The translations under genes were made by a program, and so were the position numbers. This document shows, one piece after another, positions 44,581-56,874 of a stretch of DNA of 64,000 nucleotides. How positions within the stretch are numbered: position 1 is the first letter of the stretch; the number at the start of each line of letters is the position of its first letter. Under the pieces are notes generated by a model. That model searched no databases and had not been told where the DNA came from. It saw only the letters and a list, made by a program, of their open reading frames with translations. Source of the DNA: Petaurus breviceps papuanus (taxonomy: Eukaryota > Chordata > Mammalia > Diprotodontia > Petauridae); the NCBI GenBank assembly GCA_028583685.1, contig JAMXIF010001183.1, forward strand, positions 9,541,866-9,605,865, given 5' to 3'.

Positions 44581-47500
44581 TAATAAGGGCAAACTGTTTA
44601 CATCCCTACAAGGGAAGATAACACTTGTAACTCTTGAGAACTGTACCATTAAAAGGGGTATACATAGACAGAGGGTGTGAGTATAAGCTGACTTTGATGT
44701 GATGATAAAAAAAAGTCTAATTAAGTTGTGAAAAGAGGTTATTCTGGGATAAGAGGAAAGGAAGTGACAGAAAAAGGGTAAATTACACCACATAAGGCAC
44801 AAAAGCCTATTATAGTAGAGGGAAAGAAGGGAGGATCATGTGAACCTTACTCTCATCAGATTTGGCTCAGAGAGGCAATAATGTGATCAGTTAGGTATAG
44901 AAATCTAACTTACCTTATAGGAAGTAGGAGGGGAAAGGGGAAAGAGAAGAGAGGGGGCTGATAGGAGGGAAGGCAGACTGAGGGAGACAGTGGTCAAAAC
45001 AAAACTATTGAGAAGGGAAAGGAAGAAAGGAGAGAGAAAAGCATAAATGGAGGGGGGTGGAGGGATGGGGGCAGGGAATAGGATGGAGAGAAAGACACAG
45101 ATAGTAATCTTAATTATTAATGGAAATGGGATGAACTCTCCCATAAGACACAAGTGGATAGTAGAGTGGATTAAGAATCATAATCCTACAATATGTTGTT
45201 TACAAGAAACACATTTGAAGCAGAGGGAAACACACAGAGTAAAGGTAAAGGCAAAAGTAAAAGGCTGAAGTCAAACAGATGAAATTTAAAAAAGCAATCC
45301 TGATCTCAGACAAAGCAAAATCAAAAATAGATCTAATTAAAAGAGGAAAGGAAGGAAAGGGCATCCTATTAAAAGGTACCATAGACAATGAAGTAATACT
45401 ATTACTAAACATATGCACCAAGTGGTATAGCATCTAAATTCTTAGAGAAGTTAAGGGAATTACAGGAAGAAAGAGATGACAAAACTATACTAGCGGAGGA
45501 CTTCAATATCCCCCTCTGTGAACTAGGTAAATCTAACCACAAAATAAATAAGAAAGAAGTTAAGGAGGTGAATTAGAATTTTAGAAAAGTTAGAAAAGGG
45601 AAGGAGAAAAATATGGTAGATAAAGTTAGATGTGGTAGATATAGTAGACCTCTGAAGAAAATTGGATGGGTATAGAAAGAAATATACTTTTTTTCTCGGC
45701 AGTAAGTGACACTTAAACAAAAACCAACCACGTGTGAGGGCATAAAAACCTCACAATCAAATGCAGAAAGGCAGAAATAATAAATGCATACATTTCAGAT
45801 CATGATGCAATAAAAATTGCATGTAATAAAGAACCATGGAAAGATAGATTAAAAATTAATTGGAAACTAAATAATCTAATCCTAAAGAATGAGTGGGTCA
45901 AACAACAAATCATAGAAACAATCAATAACTAAATCTAAGAGAATGACAATAGAGACAACATACTAAAATTTATGGGATGTAATCAAAGCAATACTTAGGG
46001 GGCATTTTATCTCTCTAAATGCTTACATGAATAAAATGGAAAAAGAGGAGATCAATGAACTGGGCATGAAGATAAAAAAAAACTTAGAAAAAGAACAAAT
46101 TTAAAATCCCCAATTAAATACCAAATTAGAAATTCTCAAAATTGAAGGAAAGATTAATAAAATTGAAATTAAGAAAAACTATTGAACTAATAAGTAAAAC
46201 TAAGAGCTGGTTTTGTGGAAATAAAAAACAATAAAATAGATAAACCTTTGGTTAATTTGATTTTTTTAAAAAGAAAACCAAATTACTAACATTAAAAATG
46301 AAAAAACGTGAGTTCACCACCAATGAAGAGGAAATCAAAACAATAAATTAGGAGCTATTTTGCCTAATTGTATGCCCATAAATTTGACAATCTTAGTGAA
46401 ATAAATGAATATTTACAAAAATATAAATTGCCCATATTAACAGAAGAGGAAATGAAATGCTTAAATAATCCCATTTCAGAAAAAAGAAATTGAACACGCC
46501 ATAAATTAACTCCCTAAGAAAAAATCTCCAGGGCCAGGTAGACTTACAAGTGAATTCAATCAAACATTTAAAGAACAACTAATTCCAATACTATATAAAC
46601 TATTTGGGAAAATGGGTGAAGAAGGAGTCCTATCAAATTCTTTTTATGATACAAATATTGTGTTGATGCCTAAACCAAGAAGAGTCAAAACAGAGAAAGA
46701 AAATTATAGACCAATTTCTCTAATTAATATAGAAGCAAAAAGTTTTAAATAAAATATTAACAAAGAGATTATAGCCATTTATCACAAGAATAATATACTT
46801 TGATCAGGTAGGATTTATACCAGGAATGCAGGGTTGATTCAACATTAGGAAAACTATCAGCATAATTGGCCATATAAACAACAAAACTCAAAGAAATCAT
46901 GATTATCTCAATAGATGCAGAAAAAATCATTTGACAAAATACAGCACCCATTCCTATTAAAAACATTAAAGAGCATCAGAATAAATGGCGTCTCCCTTAA
47001 AATGATGGGCAGCATCTATCTAAAACCATCAACAAGCATTATGTGTAATGAGGATAAGCCAGAAGCATTTCCAATAACATTGGAGGTGAAACAAGGATGT
47101 CCATTATCACCACTGTTATTCAATATTATACTAGAAATGTTAGCTTTAGCAATAAGAGAAGAAAAAGTAATTGAAGGTATTATAATAGCAATGAAGAAAC
47201 TAAGTTATTACTCTTTGCAAATGATATGATGGTATACTTAGAGAATCAAGTAAAAAATCATTCAAAATAAGAAACAAATTTAGCAAAACTGCAGGATTTA
47301 AAATAAACCCACATAAATCATCAGCATTTCTGTATTTTACTAACAAAGCCCAACAGCAAGATAGAAATTCCATTTGTCACTGCAGACATTATAAAATATT
47401 TGGGAGTCTACCTGCCAAAACAAACCCAAGAACTACATGAAAATTACAAAAGACTTTTCACACAAATAAAGTCTGATCTCAATAAGTGAGAAAATATCAG

Positions 47501-49261
47501 TTGCTCATGGGTAGGCCAAACTAAGATGATAAAAATGAAAATTCTATCTAAATAAAATTACTTATTCAGTGCCATACCAATCCAACTACCAAAAAAATTA
47601 TTTCATGGAACATGAAACAAGAATAACAAAATTCTTCTGCAAGAACAAAAGGTCTAGAATATCAAGAAAATTAAGGAAATGAAATGCAAGGTAGGGTGGT
47701 CTAGCTGTACCAAATCTTAAATCCTATTATAAAGCAGCAATAATCAAAACTACTTCGTACTGGCTATTAAATAGAATGGTGGATCACTAGACTAGCTCAA
47801 GTATGTAAGACACAATAGTCAAGGACTATAATTATCTACTATTTGATAAATCTAAAGAGTCCAACTTCCGGGATAAGAATTCATTATTTAACAAAAACTG
47901 CTGAGAAAATTAGGCATAAACCAACATCTTACACCCTTTACTAAGATAAAGTCAAAATGGGTATATGATTTATATATAAAGGCTGATACTTTGGAGCAAA
48001 CTAAGAGACAAAGGAATAGTTTACCATCAGATCTATGGAGAAGGGAAGAATTTATGACCAAACAAGAGAGAGAGAATATTATGAAATGCAAAATGGATGA
48101 TTATAATTACATCAAATTGAAAAGGTTTTGCACAAATAAATCCAATGCAACAAAAATTAGAAGGGAAGCAGAAAGCTGGGAAACAATTTTTACAGTCAGT
48201 ATCTCTAAAAAAAAAAAGCCTCATTTCTAAAATATATAGAGAACTGAGTCAAATTTATAAAAATATAAGTCATTCCCCAATTGATAAATGGCTAAAGGAT
48301 ATGAATAGGCAGTTTTCAGAGGAAGAAATTAAAGTCCACATGAAATAAAAATGCTCTAAATCACTATTGTTTAGAGAGATGAAAATCAAAACAACCCTGA
48401 GATTCCATATCACACCTATAAGATTGGCTAACATGACAAAACAGGAAAATGATAGATGTTGGAGAAGATGTGAGAAAATTGAAATACTAATCCAACCATT
48501 CTGAAGAGCAATGTGGAACTATGCCCAAAGGGCTATAAAACTCTGAATACCTGTTGAACCAGCAAAATCACTACTAGGTCTGCACCTCAAAGAGATCATA
48601 AAAATGGGAAAAGGAGCCATATGTACAAAAATATTCAAAGCAGTTCTTTTTGTGGTGGCAAAGAATTGGAGATTGAGGGGTATGTCCATCAATTGGGGTA
48701 ATGTCTAAACAAGTTGTGATATATGAATGTAATGGAATACTATTGTTCCATAAAAAAAACAATGAACAGGCAGATTTCAGAAAAACTGGAAAAGACCTTT
48801 ATGAACTGATGCTGAGTGAAGTGAGCAGAATCAGGAGAACATTGTACACAGTAACAGCAACAACTTTGTTAGACTTAGTCCTTCTGAATAATGCAATGAT
48901 CTAATTCCAAGACTCATGATGAAAAGTGCTATCCACATCCAGAGAAAGAACTATGGAGTCTGAGTACAGATCAAAGCATACTTACTACTTTCTCTTTTTT
49001 GTTGCTGTTTTTTGTTTTCCTTTTTTTGTAGTTTTCCCCTTTTTGTTCTGATTCTTTCACAACATGACTAATGTGGAAATAGGTTTAGCATGAAAGTATA
49101 AGTAGAGCCTATATCAAATTTCATGCCATCTTGGGTAGGGGGGAGGAAAGGAAGGGGAAGAAAATTTAAAACTCAAAATCTTATGGAAGTGAATAGTGAA
49201 AACTAAAAATAAATTTAAAAATTTTTTTAAAGGAAATGGGTTAAGTGTATTAACCGTTAAT

Positions 49262-49920
49262 GTCCTTTACATACATGATGTTCTATGAAATATTTATTGA
49301 GATCCTCATTTGCACAAAATACTGAGTTAGGTGCTATGTGAGAAAGAAAGATGGATGAGAAATAGTCCTTACCTCCAAAGAATTTACAGCTTGAAAGAAG
49401 TCGGTGGAGAGGGGTGAGGATAACTTTGTATGCTCAACAACTAATACGGTGATTTGTACATTGTAGGTGTCTAATAAATGCTTGCCACATTGAATAAATC
49501 CATTAAAACAATAGAGTTTGAACAAGGTAGACTACAACAAATGCCTTAACAGATATATAGAAAAATTGTCAGGAGGATGCAAAGGATGGTAATCGCAATT
49601 AGGGATCATGGTAGGCATTATGAAAATTAGGCTAACCTCTTATGGGGAAATTTGCAAGCGAGAGCATCTCAATCAGAAGAAGCAGAATGAGCAAAGGATC
49701 AGACATGGAAAAAACCTAGGACACATGGAGAACAGTGAGTCATCCAGGTTGTCTGAAATACAGGTCGCATAATCGGAACAGTGGGAAGAAGGCTAAAGAG
49801 GCAGATTGAGCTTTGTCTCAGAGATACTCAAATGGCAGCCTGGGAGTTTAGACTTCATTTTACAGGTAAAGGAAAATTTTAAAGATTCTTGAGCAGGAGA
49901 GTAATATAATATTGGCTGAT
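49262..49920 (-). mobile_element. L2 LINE, antisense, eroded
   Basis: 'tgagttaggtgctatgtgag', 'gtccttacctccaaagaatt' and 'gattcttgagcaggagag' follow the antisense L2 order. A short sense L2-like end (tctaataaatgcttgccac) lies within. Confidence 0.55.
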
Positions 49921-50079
49921 AGTATTTTGAGGTTTGAATTTAGAAATAGGCCACTAGAATATAATCTCATTGAGAATAGGAACACTCTCTCTGATCATTT
50001 TCATTTTATTATGCTCAACACCTATCATATTGCCTTGAACAGGGTAGTCTTTCTTGAAGGAAGAATTCAGTTCAAAACC
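49921..50079. other. Short unassigned gap between L2 pieces
   Basis: Possibly a sense L2 3' end ('attgagaataggaacactct', 'cattttattatgctcaac'). Confidence 0.35.
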
Positions 50080-50870
50080 ACAAATATGTGTTCAGTACTT
50101 ACTATGGGTAAGACAATCTAGTACTATAGAACCAGTAATACAAAAAATAAAATGTTCCTTGCCTTCAAGAAGCGTATACAATCCTGGGGATACAATAGGT
50201 ACATCAACAAATAAAGAAAACGTTGTTTGAGAAGAAAGAGAATACTATTATTTTGAAGGATCAGAACAGGTTTTGTGTAAGAGTTGGCTTATGAACTGAG
50301 GTTTTAAAGAAGAAGTACATTCTAGGCACTTATTTTTAAATTCCTCAGTGCTTAGGACAGGGCTTGTATATAGTAAGCATTTAATAAATACTTATTGATT
50401 GCTTGAATGAAGACAGTCTATGGAAAGGCTTCCAAAGCAGGACATGGAATGGCAAGTTTGCAAACAGCTATTAAGTTGGAGTAGCTAAAACATAGAGTGT
50501 ATAAAGGTGAAAAATATGAAATAAATCTGGAAAGGTAGCCTTAGCTGAGAAGTTTATATTTTATCCTTTTGGCAAAAGGGATTACTAAAGGTCTGCGAAC
50601 AGGGGAGTGATCTCTACCTGTGTTTTAGGAAGATTGTTTTGACATCTGTGAGAGGATGGGTTGGAGACTAAAGATCCTAGAAGCTGTAAGACAAGGTAGG
50701 GACTACCAGAATATTCTAGATAAGAGGTGATATATGTTTGAACTAGAATTATAGCCATATGAATGGAGAAGAAGGGATAGATGTGGAAGATGTGAAGACA
50801 GAGTTTATAAGATAACTCCTTTAAAAGTCTGTCTTACAATCAGAGACAGACAACTGTCTGTACTAGAGTA
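50080..50870 (-). mobile_element. L2 LINE, antisense
   Basis: 'ttcagtacttactatgggta', 'tccttgccttcaagaagcg', 'gaacaggggagtgatctcta' and 'tgttttaggaagattgtttt'. A sense L2 3' end at 50325-50410 ('agtaagcatttaataaatac') is inserted or abutted. Confidence 0.65.
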
Positions 50871-51474
50871 CTAGAACGGATGGTCCATAGTGATTTTTAA
50901 ATTGTAGAACTGACTGAAGTTTAACAAACATTATTGATCCTTGTTTGTTACAGCAGAAATCTCAACCCCTTACTTTTATTTTCCTTACCCTTTTATAAAA
51001 TCAGTAGCACTCTAGCCTTCACCTTTGCCAAAGAAAATGGGCTGAATTAATATGATTTTGTAAAAAAGAGATTTTTGTTTGTTTTAATGGGGCCGTCTGC
51101 ATTTATATTAGATGCAAGATAAGAAAGGACCATCATATCCTTTTGGTATCAGCTTTGGTATCAGCAGTAACCTTTCAACAAAGAGCCAAGAGGTACTGTC
51201 ACCTATGTCCTCAGGGAGAATGTAACCAAGATATCCACTGAGTCTTCCTCTGAATCTGGAGCTAGTGATTGCCCATATTGATCTCCCAATACTAAGAGGA
51301 AGTCCAAGTTATATGAGAAATGTCTTGGTGAAAAGGCCACAGGAGGTTAGTAACAGAGTTGATAAAAGCATGCATAATGTTAAGGATCTGTGGATTTGAA
51401 CTTAATGGTGTGAAATATATTTTTAAAATAATAAACTATGTAAAGAATAAAATACTAAATATTATGACACTCAC
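50871..51474. other. Intron, unassigned
   Basis: No SINE, LINE or exon motif was supported between the L2 and exon B. Confidence 0.4.
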
Positions 51475-51547
51475 TCTTCATTTCTCTCTAAAGCTCCTTT
51501 GGCCACCTTCACGAGCCTCTTTACTTCATCTTTGGCTTCTTCTATGT
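51475..51547 (-). CDS. Exon B, heptad-like charged segment
   Basis: This 73-nt exon encodes EEAKDEVKRLVKVAKGALE and flanking residues, a charged helical segment with a/d-type hydrophobic spacing. The acceptor reads ...catgacttcag (cag at 51550-51548) and the donor is GTGAGT starting at 51474. The trailing GA plus the first A of exon C forms a Glu codon. Only this frame is open through the exon. Confidence 0.72.
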
Positions 51548-51784
51548 CTGAAGTCATGAGAGTTCTCTTTTCTATTCCCTTTACTTGAACCAGCAAAGTC
51601 TTGTAGTGTAGTCATACACAGAAGTAAAATGAGACACAAGAGTACAAGAGAAATTGGATAATAATTAAATTTCATTTATTATTCAAGAAGCATCATGTCC
51701 TTTCTAGAAATCTAGTGCCATATGCTTACTGGGACATTTATAGGCAGGAAGCTTTTTATTAAAACATTAAGTATAATAGGAAGG

Positions 51785-51960
51785 ATTTGTAGTCAGGGGA
51801 CTCATTAAAATACCAGCTATGAAATATGGTACCTAAGTGACCTTGAGCAAGTCATTTAATTTCAGTTAATTAGGAATCAGTTTCCTTGTCTATAAAATGA
51901 AGGGGTTAGACTAGATGAACTGTGAGTTTCTTCCCATCTCCAAATCTAGGATCCTATGGA
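51785..51960 (+). repeat. MIR SINE
   Basis: 'gaccttgagcaagtcattta', 'tttccttgtctataaaatga' and 'ggttagactagatgaactgt'. Confidence 0.65.
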
Positions 51961-52474
51961 ATGTTTTTTTTTCCCAGAGACTTTGAAGCTTGTATTTGAA
52001 AAATATTTGATTTGTATTTGAAAAATCTGATAATTTTGCATTAAGTTTTGTTTATATTGAAAAGGTGTTCATTTACTACCCAGACTTGGGCATCCCTAGA
52101 TAATTTCTAAAAATGACAGAAGTTTTTATTTGTTCTTCTTCTTGTTGTTTCTCCCACACAAAACAATGGACAGGGCTGCATCACTTCAGTGCATTAACGA
52201 CAAGCAGTACAACATGTCTCTGACTCTAGGGAGTCCTGAAAAGGAAAGTACTATTCTGTGCCTCTTTGAATGATAAAAAAATGACCCTAGTAATCTGGAT
52301 TTGGAGTGTAGAGCAGAAAAACAAGCTTTATTGTTATTATAAGCCATGGCAGGGAGTGGTAAGCTGATTGACAGCTTTCCTTCATCAGTCAAATGCTATC
52401 TGAATAACTATAGATTGAGAGGTAGGAGAGCTGTCTCCTGACCATAGAGGGAAAAGAGAAAGGCAACTTAGTCA
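51961..52474. other. Intron, unassigned
   Basis: No supportable feature. Confidence 0.4.
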
Positions 52475-52795
52475 GTTTGTCAGACAATAAACATTTAAGT
52501 GTCAACCAAGTGCCAGGAGCCTGTTAAGAAATGGAGATAGAAATAAAGATAACCCATGCTCTCAAGGGGCTCATAGTCTAACAGAGGACATAACACTCAA
52601 GCAACTATGTACAAACAAGTTATCTACAGAATAATTGAAGGTAATCAACAGAGGGAAGACACCTAGAATTACAACATGGGAATGGGTGAAGAACGAAAAC
52701 AAACCAAGGACGTGAAGGAAAGGACATGGTTGTTCATTTTCTGCTGAACTGGAGCCCATTTAAATATGGAGTCAGTCATGCCAAAAGAGAGTAGA
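52475..52795 (-). mobile_element. L2 LINE 3' end, antisense
   Basis: 'gtcaaccaagtgccaggagc', 'ctctcaaggggctcatagtc', 'aactatgtacaaacaagtta' and 'ggtaatcaacagagggaaga'. Confidence 0.72.
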
Positions 52796-53003
52796 TACAG
52801 TGCCTCTCCCTTGTTATCTCTATACTTCTTTGTTTGTTGATCTTAACCCTTTCCAGAGGCAAGTCAAGAAAGTATATTTAACAAGTTATACAGTTTAAAT
52901 ATCAAGAAAACTTTTCAGAAGCCAAGAGGAAACATATTAAAAGGCATAAATTTGAATCATGCAAGACTACTCAACAATGTAATGTAAGAATGTAAAAAAA
53001 AAT

Positions 53004-53317
53004 GGGGGCTGCCAGGTAGCACAGTGAGTAAGAGCACCCGCCCCAGAGTCTGGATGACCTGGGGATCAAATCCAGGCTCAGACACTTAGAACCCACCCAG
53101 AAACACTTATCCATGTAACCTTGAGCAAGTTACTTAACCCCAATTGCTAAGGGACAGTCAGGTGGCACAGTGAGTAAAAGCACCAGCCCCAGAGTTGGGA
53201 TGACCTGGGATGGAATCCAGGCTCAGATACTTAGCACCACACCCAGAAATACCCGGCCGTGTAACCTTGAGCAAGTTACTTAACCCCAATTGCTTAAAAA
53301 AAAGGTAAAAAAAAATT
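53004..53317 (+). mobile_element. Dimeric tRNA-derived SINE (copy 2)
   Basis: The left unit (53004 to about 53150, 'ctgccaggtagcacagtgag', 'acccacccagaaacac') and right unit (about 53151-53297, 'ggtggcacagtgagtaaaag', 'caccacacccagaaatac') show the same left/right differences as copies 1 and 3. A-rich tail. No clear target duplication. Confidence 0.88.
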
Positions 53318-53532
53318 AGTAAGATCTGATATACAACAAAGCAAAAGAAATTAGTTTGCACTCAAAATATCATATTGTGCAAAGGTAAGTGCTTTACTTC
53401 GTGTATAACAAATACTATTTAAAGATATCACTGCCTTTACATCATATTTTCTGTTTATGATGTTAAAACTAAATGCAGCAATAAAGCAATGCATTCCAAT
53501 ACAAAAGATAACTATGTGAGGATAAGGATAGG

Positions 53533-53775
53533 GACCAGACAGCTACATGGTGAAGTGGATAGAGCATATACCTGGAGTCAGGAAGACTTGAGTTCAAATA
53601 CGACCTCAGACACTTACTAGCTGTGTGATCCTGGAAAAGTCATTTAAATCCATTTGCCTCAATTTCCTCATCTGTAAAATGGACTGGAGAAGGAAATGGC
53701 AAACCACTCCAGTATATTTGCCTAGAAAACTAAATGGGATCACAAAGAGTGGGGCAGGAGTGAAAAGACTGACAG
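53533..53775 (+). mobile_element. MAR1-like SINE
   Basis: 'agctacatggtgaagtggat' head, 'ggagaaggaaatggcaaacc' body and an RTE-like end with changes. Confidence 0.82.
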
Positions 53776-53799
53776 GGACTAGGGATTAGACTGAGGATT

Positions 53800-54005
53800 T
53801 CATTGGTGTGAGAAAACCCCTGGGCAAGGAAACTCCTTCTAGCAATGCGGCTAGATACCTTGTGTGCATTTGTAATCTTAGAGAGCCACCTAGAGCACTG
53901 GGAGGTTGAAATAACTTGCTTATGGTTCCACAGTGACTTAGTGTCACAAAGACAAGATCTGAACCCAAGTTTTCCTGGCTTCAAGGCCAGTTCTCTATCT
54001 ACTAA
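53800..54005 (-). repeat. CORE-SINE (MIR-related)
   Basis: 'gtgagaaaacccctgggcaa', 'agagcactgggaggttgaaa' and 'ccagttctctatctactaag'. Same family as 2845-2995, more complete here. Confidence 0.6.
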
Positions 54006-54097
54006 GCCACACTGAATAACTGTGACATCACTAAGGTCGTCACAATCTTAGTGATAATACCTCAAACAGTTCATGAGATCATAGTTTCATAGATTTT

Positions 54098-54363
54098 GAT
54101 ACAGCTAATGGCATACTGGATGGAGCACTGGAGCTGGAATTAAGAAAAACTGAGTTCAAATAAGACCTCAGATACTCACTCACTGTGTGACCCTGGTAAA
54201 GTCACTTAACTTCTAACTTCTTCCCTCAATTGTCTCATCTGTAGAAAGGGGATATAATCACCTCACCTACCTCCAAAAGTTACTGTAAGGATAAAATGAA
54301 ATAATATTTGTAAAGCGATTTGCAAAGTTTAAATGGCTCTCTAAATGCTAGTTGTTGTTGTTA
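54098..54363 (+). mobile_element. Ther1/MIR SINE
   Basis: 'tggagcactggagctggaat', 'gtgtgaccctggtaaagtca', 'aaagttactgtaaggataaa' and a (TTG)n end. Confidence 0.78.
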
Positions 54364-54525
54364 TGAACTCAGAGGACTACTAGAGCTCATCTAATCCAAT
54401 ACTTCCATTTTACAGAAAAGGAAACTGAGGATTGAATGGGTAAAGTGTCTTCCCACAGTTACATTGTAAGAAAGCATCAGAATGGGGGTAACTCAGATTC
54501 TCTGATCCCAAATTCAATTTTCTTA
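54364..54525 (-). repeat. MIR-like SINE
   Basis: 'actagagctcatctaatcca', 'cttccattttacagaaaagg' and 'gaaactgaggattgaatggg'. Confidence 0.6.
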
Positions 54526-54526
54526 A

Positions 54527-54826
54527 GTTTTTTTTTTTGTGGTTTTTTCTTTATTTCATAGAAGTGCTCAAACAGATAGAAACAGAAGCACTAAATTATA
54601 CCAGTTGGAAATTTAAGATGGAAATCATTAAAATATTTGTTCTGCAGGCTGACTGTGCAAGTGACACAGTAGCAGCCTAGCAAACCATAAAGGGAAAAGG
54701 CCTACCCATTAGGTCTGTGTGCATGCCATGGCCTAAAACTGCTTTTTAATGGTGTCATAAATTTGGACACTCAGTGATAGTCTACAGAAGAACAAAATGA
54801 GTTGTAAAATATGTCAAAGGTACCAG
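54527..54826 (-). pseudogene. Probable 5'-truncated retrocopy of an unidentified mRNA 3' end
   Basis: On the minus strand an mRNA-like stretch ends in AAATAAAG followed closely by an A-rich tail (54552 down to 54527). It separates a MIR-like piece (54364-54525) from an L3/MIR-like piece starting at 54828. It has no resemblance to the SINEs or LINEs here. No clear target-site duplication was found and the parent is not recognised, so an unknown repeat is an alternative. Confidence 0.35.
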
Positions 54827-54827
54827 G

Positions 54828-54905
54828 AATCATAGAATCTCAGAGTGGGAAAGGGATTCAGAGTACAACCAATACCTGAAAAAGAATCCTCTCTATAGCT
54901 TGGGC
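54828..54905 (-). repeat. L3/CR1- or MIR-like fragment
   Basis: 'aatcatagaatctcagagtg' and 'gaatcctctctatagc'. Confidence 0.4.
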
Positions 54906-55790
54906 TGACCCCTTGCCTTCTCTGCAGCATCTGACTAATAACCACCTTTCTCCTCTCTGGATGTTTGTGACATTATTCTCTTCTGGCACTACTAGTACCA
55001 CTTCTTTTCAGCTTGCTAGAGCATCATAGCCCTGGCCCCTAACTGTGGGTATGCCTTAATACCCTATCCAGTGACAACTTCTCTTCTACCTTCACACGCC
55101 TTCCAGGTTATTTCCTCATCTCTAAGCAGATGACTCCCAAATCTCTAAATCTATCCTTATCTATAGTTTTTCTTTTGAATTACAATACAAAACACTAACT
55201 ATTCATTGAACATTTCAAACAGAATTCAACTTCCTATAAGTATTTTAAACTCAACACAGGTCTAAAATTGAATTCATTATATTTCACTTAAAACTTACCC
55301 CATTCCTCAACTTCCCTATTTCTTCCAAGAGTGCCTCCCTATCCCAGTAATACTGGTTTGCAACCTCAACTTTCCTTGACACCAATCTACTACTCACCTA
55401 ACATATCCAATTTGTTACCAAGTCTTGTCAATTTAAACTCCACAATGTCTCTCTTATCTACTCACAGGACTAACACCCTCATTTATGCCCCCGTCACTTA
55501 TCTTCCAGAATAGCTACCTTAATGGTCTGCCTCATAGTCTTTCCCTACTTCAATCCATCTATCCTCCACACAGCTGCCAAAGCTATTTTCCTAACGTACA
55601 TGTGTGACCATATCACTCAATAAACTCTAGGGCTTTCCCATTATTATACCTCTAGGATTGAATACAATATCCGTTGGGCAACTAAAACCCTTCTCAGTAT
55701 AGGCTTCAATCACATTATTCCCCTTAAACACTGCATGATGGCCCAATAAAACTCATTAGCTAACATCCATCTTATCCACAGTAATAGCAT
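54906..55790 (+). mobile_element. L2 LINE 3' region
   Basis: 'tttccttgacaccaatctac', 'ccacacagctgccaaagcta', 'tgaccatatcactcaataaa' and 'tacctctaggattgaataca' are sense L2. Confidence 0.7.
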
Positions 55791-56574
55791 TACAAACTTT
55801 GTTTAAAATCTTTTTTTAAAACCTCGATGAGCTATAAATAAAGCATTTTTCCTGGTTGAATATCAAAGTAACATAAAAAATCAAATATTTACTCTATAAT
55901 GATGTATTGATGAAGCCATGCTACCTCTTTCTAATCACAGCTTCCCTCTCCAGATTTTAAGAAACCATCCCTTTGATAAGTAAGTCTATATCTGAAGGTC
56001 AGAGGGTTGTTATTCAAAGATTTCATTCTCTTCTTCTTTAAGATAGGACAGAATGCTCCTTTCTTCTTTGATATCTCTCCTTTCCTCTAGAGTCTTTTAA
56101 AGTTCACTGACCACAACTGACTCAAGCAATCGTATTTCACAATTCTTCCAGTATTCTGGTATGTGGTCCATCTTGATCCAGTACTTTGAATTCACCAAAG
56201 TACTTTTTGTGTTATTTCCTTACTCGCCTAGCTAGGGCTTCGAATACCTATTAGTGATGTTGGTTCTGTTCCTTCCAGTCCAAAGATCATTCTCCTTGTC
56301 TGAGAAGTCAGGAGCAAAGTGTTAAGTAGATCTTTCCACCATCATTCATTATCATCATCTTATCAGCTATTCATGTGATGTTCTTGCCTTCTCCAAGAGG
56401 AAACGGATGAAAAAATTTCAAATAATAAAACAGCAGCAACTGAGTTGAGTAAAAAATATAAATAAATAAACTTCAGAAACAGAAATAGTTGAGCACCAGT
56501 TCACACTTCTGGGTCTGTTTCTGGGAACACTGTATTTGTTGAGAATATTTTCTGGGTTGCAGTCCAGAACTCAC
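55791..56574. other. Intron downstream of exon A, unassigned
   Basis: No repeat was recognised with confidence. The frame of exon A stays open past its donor to a TGA at 56503-56501, so a read-through terminal exon is an alternative reading. Confidence 0.4.
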
Positions 56575-56643
56575 TGGAGATTTCAAAGCCAAATTCTTCA
56601 ATAATCATTGTATTTAAATCAGGCAGTGCAAATGTCAAGCTTC
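56575..56643 (-). CDS. Exon A (most upstream supported exon)
   Basis: This 69-nt exon contains PDLNTMIIEEFGFEIS. The donor is strong (A then GTGAGT, G at 56574). The proposed acceptor is a weaker ...gccaag ending at 56644, after a T-rich stretch; another AG lies 4 nt further in. The exon leaves one base (A), which joins the first two bases (AC) of exon B to make an Asn codon. The frame is open upstream into the intron as far as a TAG, so the true 5' edge is uncertain. It contains an in-frame ATG that could be an initiator if this were the first coding exon. Confidence 0.55.
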
Positions 56644-56728
56644 CTTGGCAAATAGCCCAGATAAAAATAAACTATTTTTGAAAATCTAATTTGATTTTCA
56701 CATTTAAAAAGTAGACTTTGGGGGGAGA

Positions 56729-56874
56729 GGGACAGCTAATTGGCACAGTAGATAGAGTACTCTCCCTGGAATCAGGAGGACCTGGGTCCAAATCTGACCT
56801 CAGAAACTTACTAGCTGTGTGACCCTAGGCAAGTCACATAACTCCCATTGCCTCAAAAAAAAAGAAAGAAAGAA
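56729..56874 (+). mobile_element. MON1-like SINE
   Basis: 'gggacagctaattggcacag', 'ggaatcaggaggacctgggt' and an A-rich tail. Confidence 0.83.

Larger units (their letters stand above)
43028..49235 (+). mobile_element. L1 LINE, long 5'-truncated copy with nested insertion
   Basis: ORF1 remnant 43030-43790 (coiled coil, then a region reading ERIH-stop-SPPERAPKLKTS...). Purine-rich spacer 44.6-45.09 kb. ORF2 from about 45100: endonuclease (NGNGMNSPI...CCLQETHLK), RT palm around 46915-47229 (VKQGCPLSPLLFNIILEML), active-site region reading FANDMM, so the first Asp of the usual A/FADD motif is Asn. The C-terminus runs to about 48900, then the 3' UTR and A-rich end (~49230). Numerous stops and shifts make it inactive. 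Confidence 0.85.

Noticed and set aside
46915-47229. A functional reverse transcriptase gene
   Set aside because: It is the RT palm of a degraded L1. The active-site region reads FANDMM, and stops and shifts surround it.
54556-54674. Plus-strand frame after an apparent strong acceptor (VLKQIETEALNYTSWKFKM...)
   Set aside because: The 'acceptor' is the reverse of an AAATAAAG signal and A-tail of a minus-strand insert, which explains the T-run better.
56040-56250. Minus-strand exon ending at GTAAGG near 56214
   Set aside because: All three frames contain stops just before the site.
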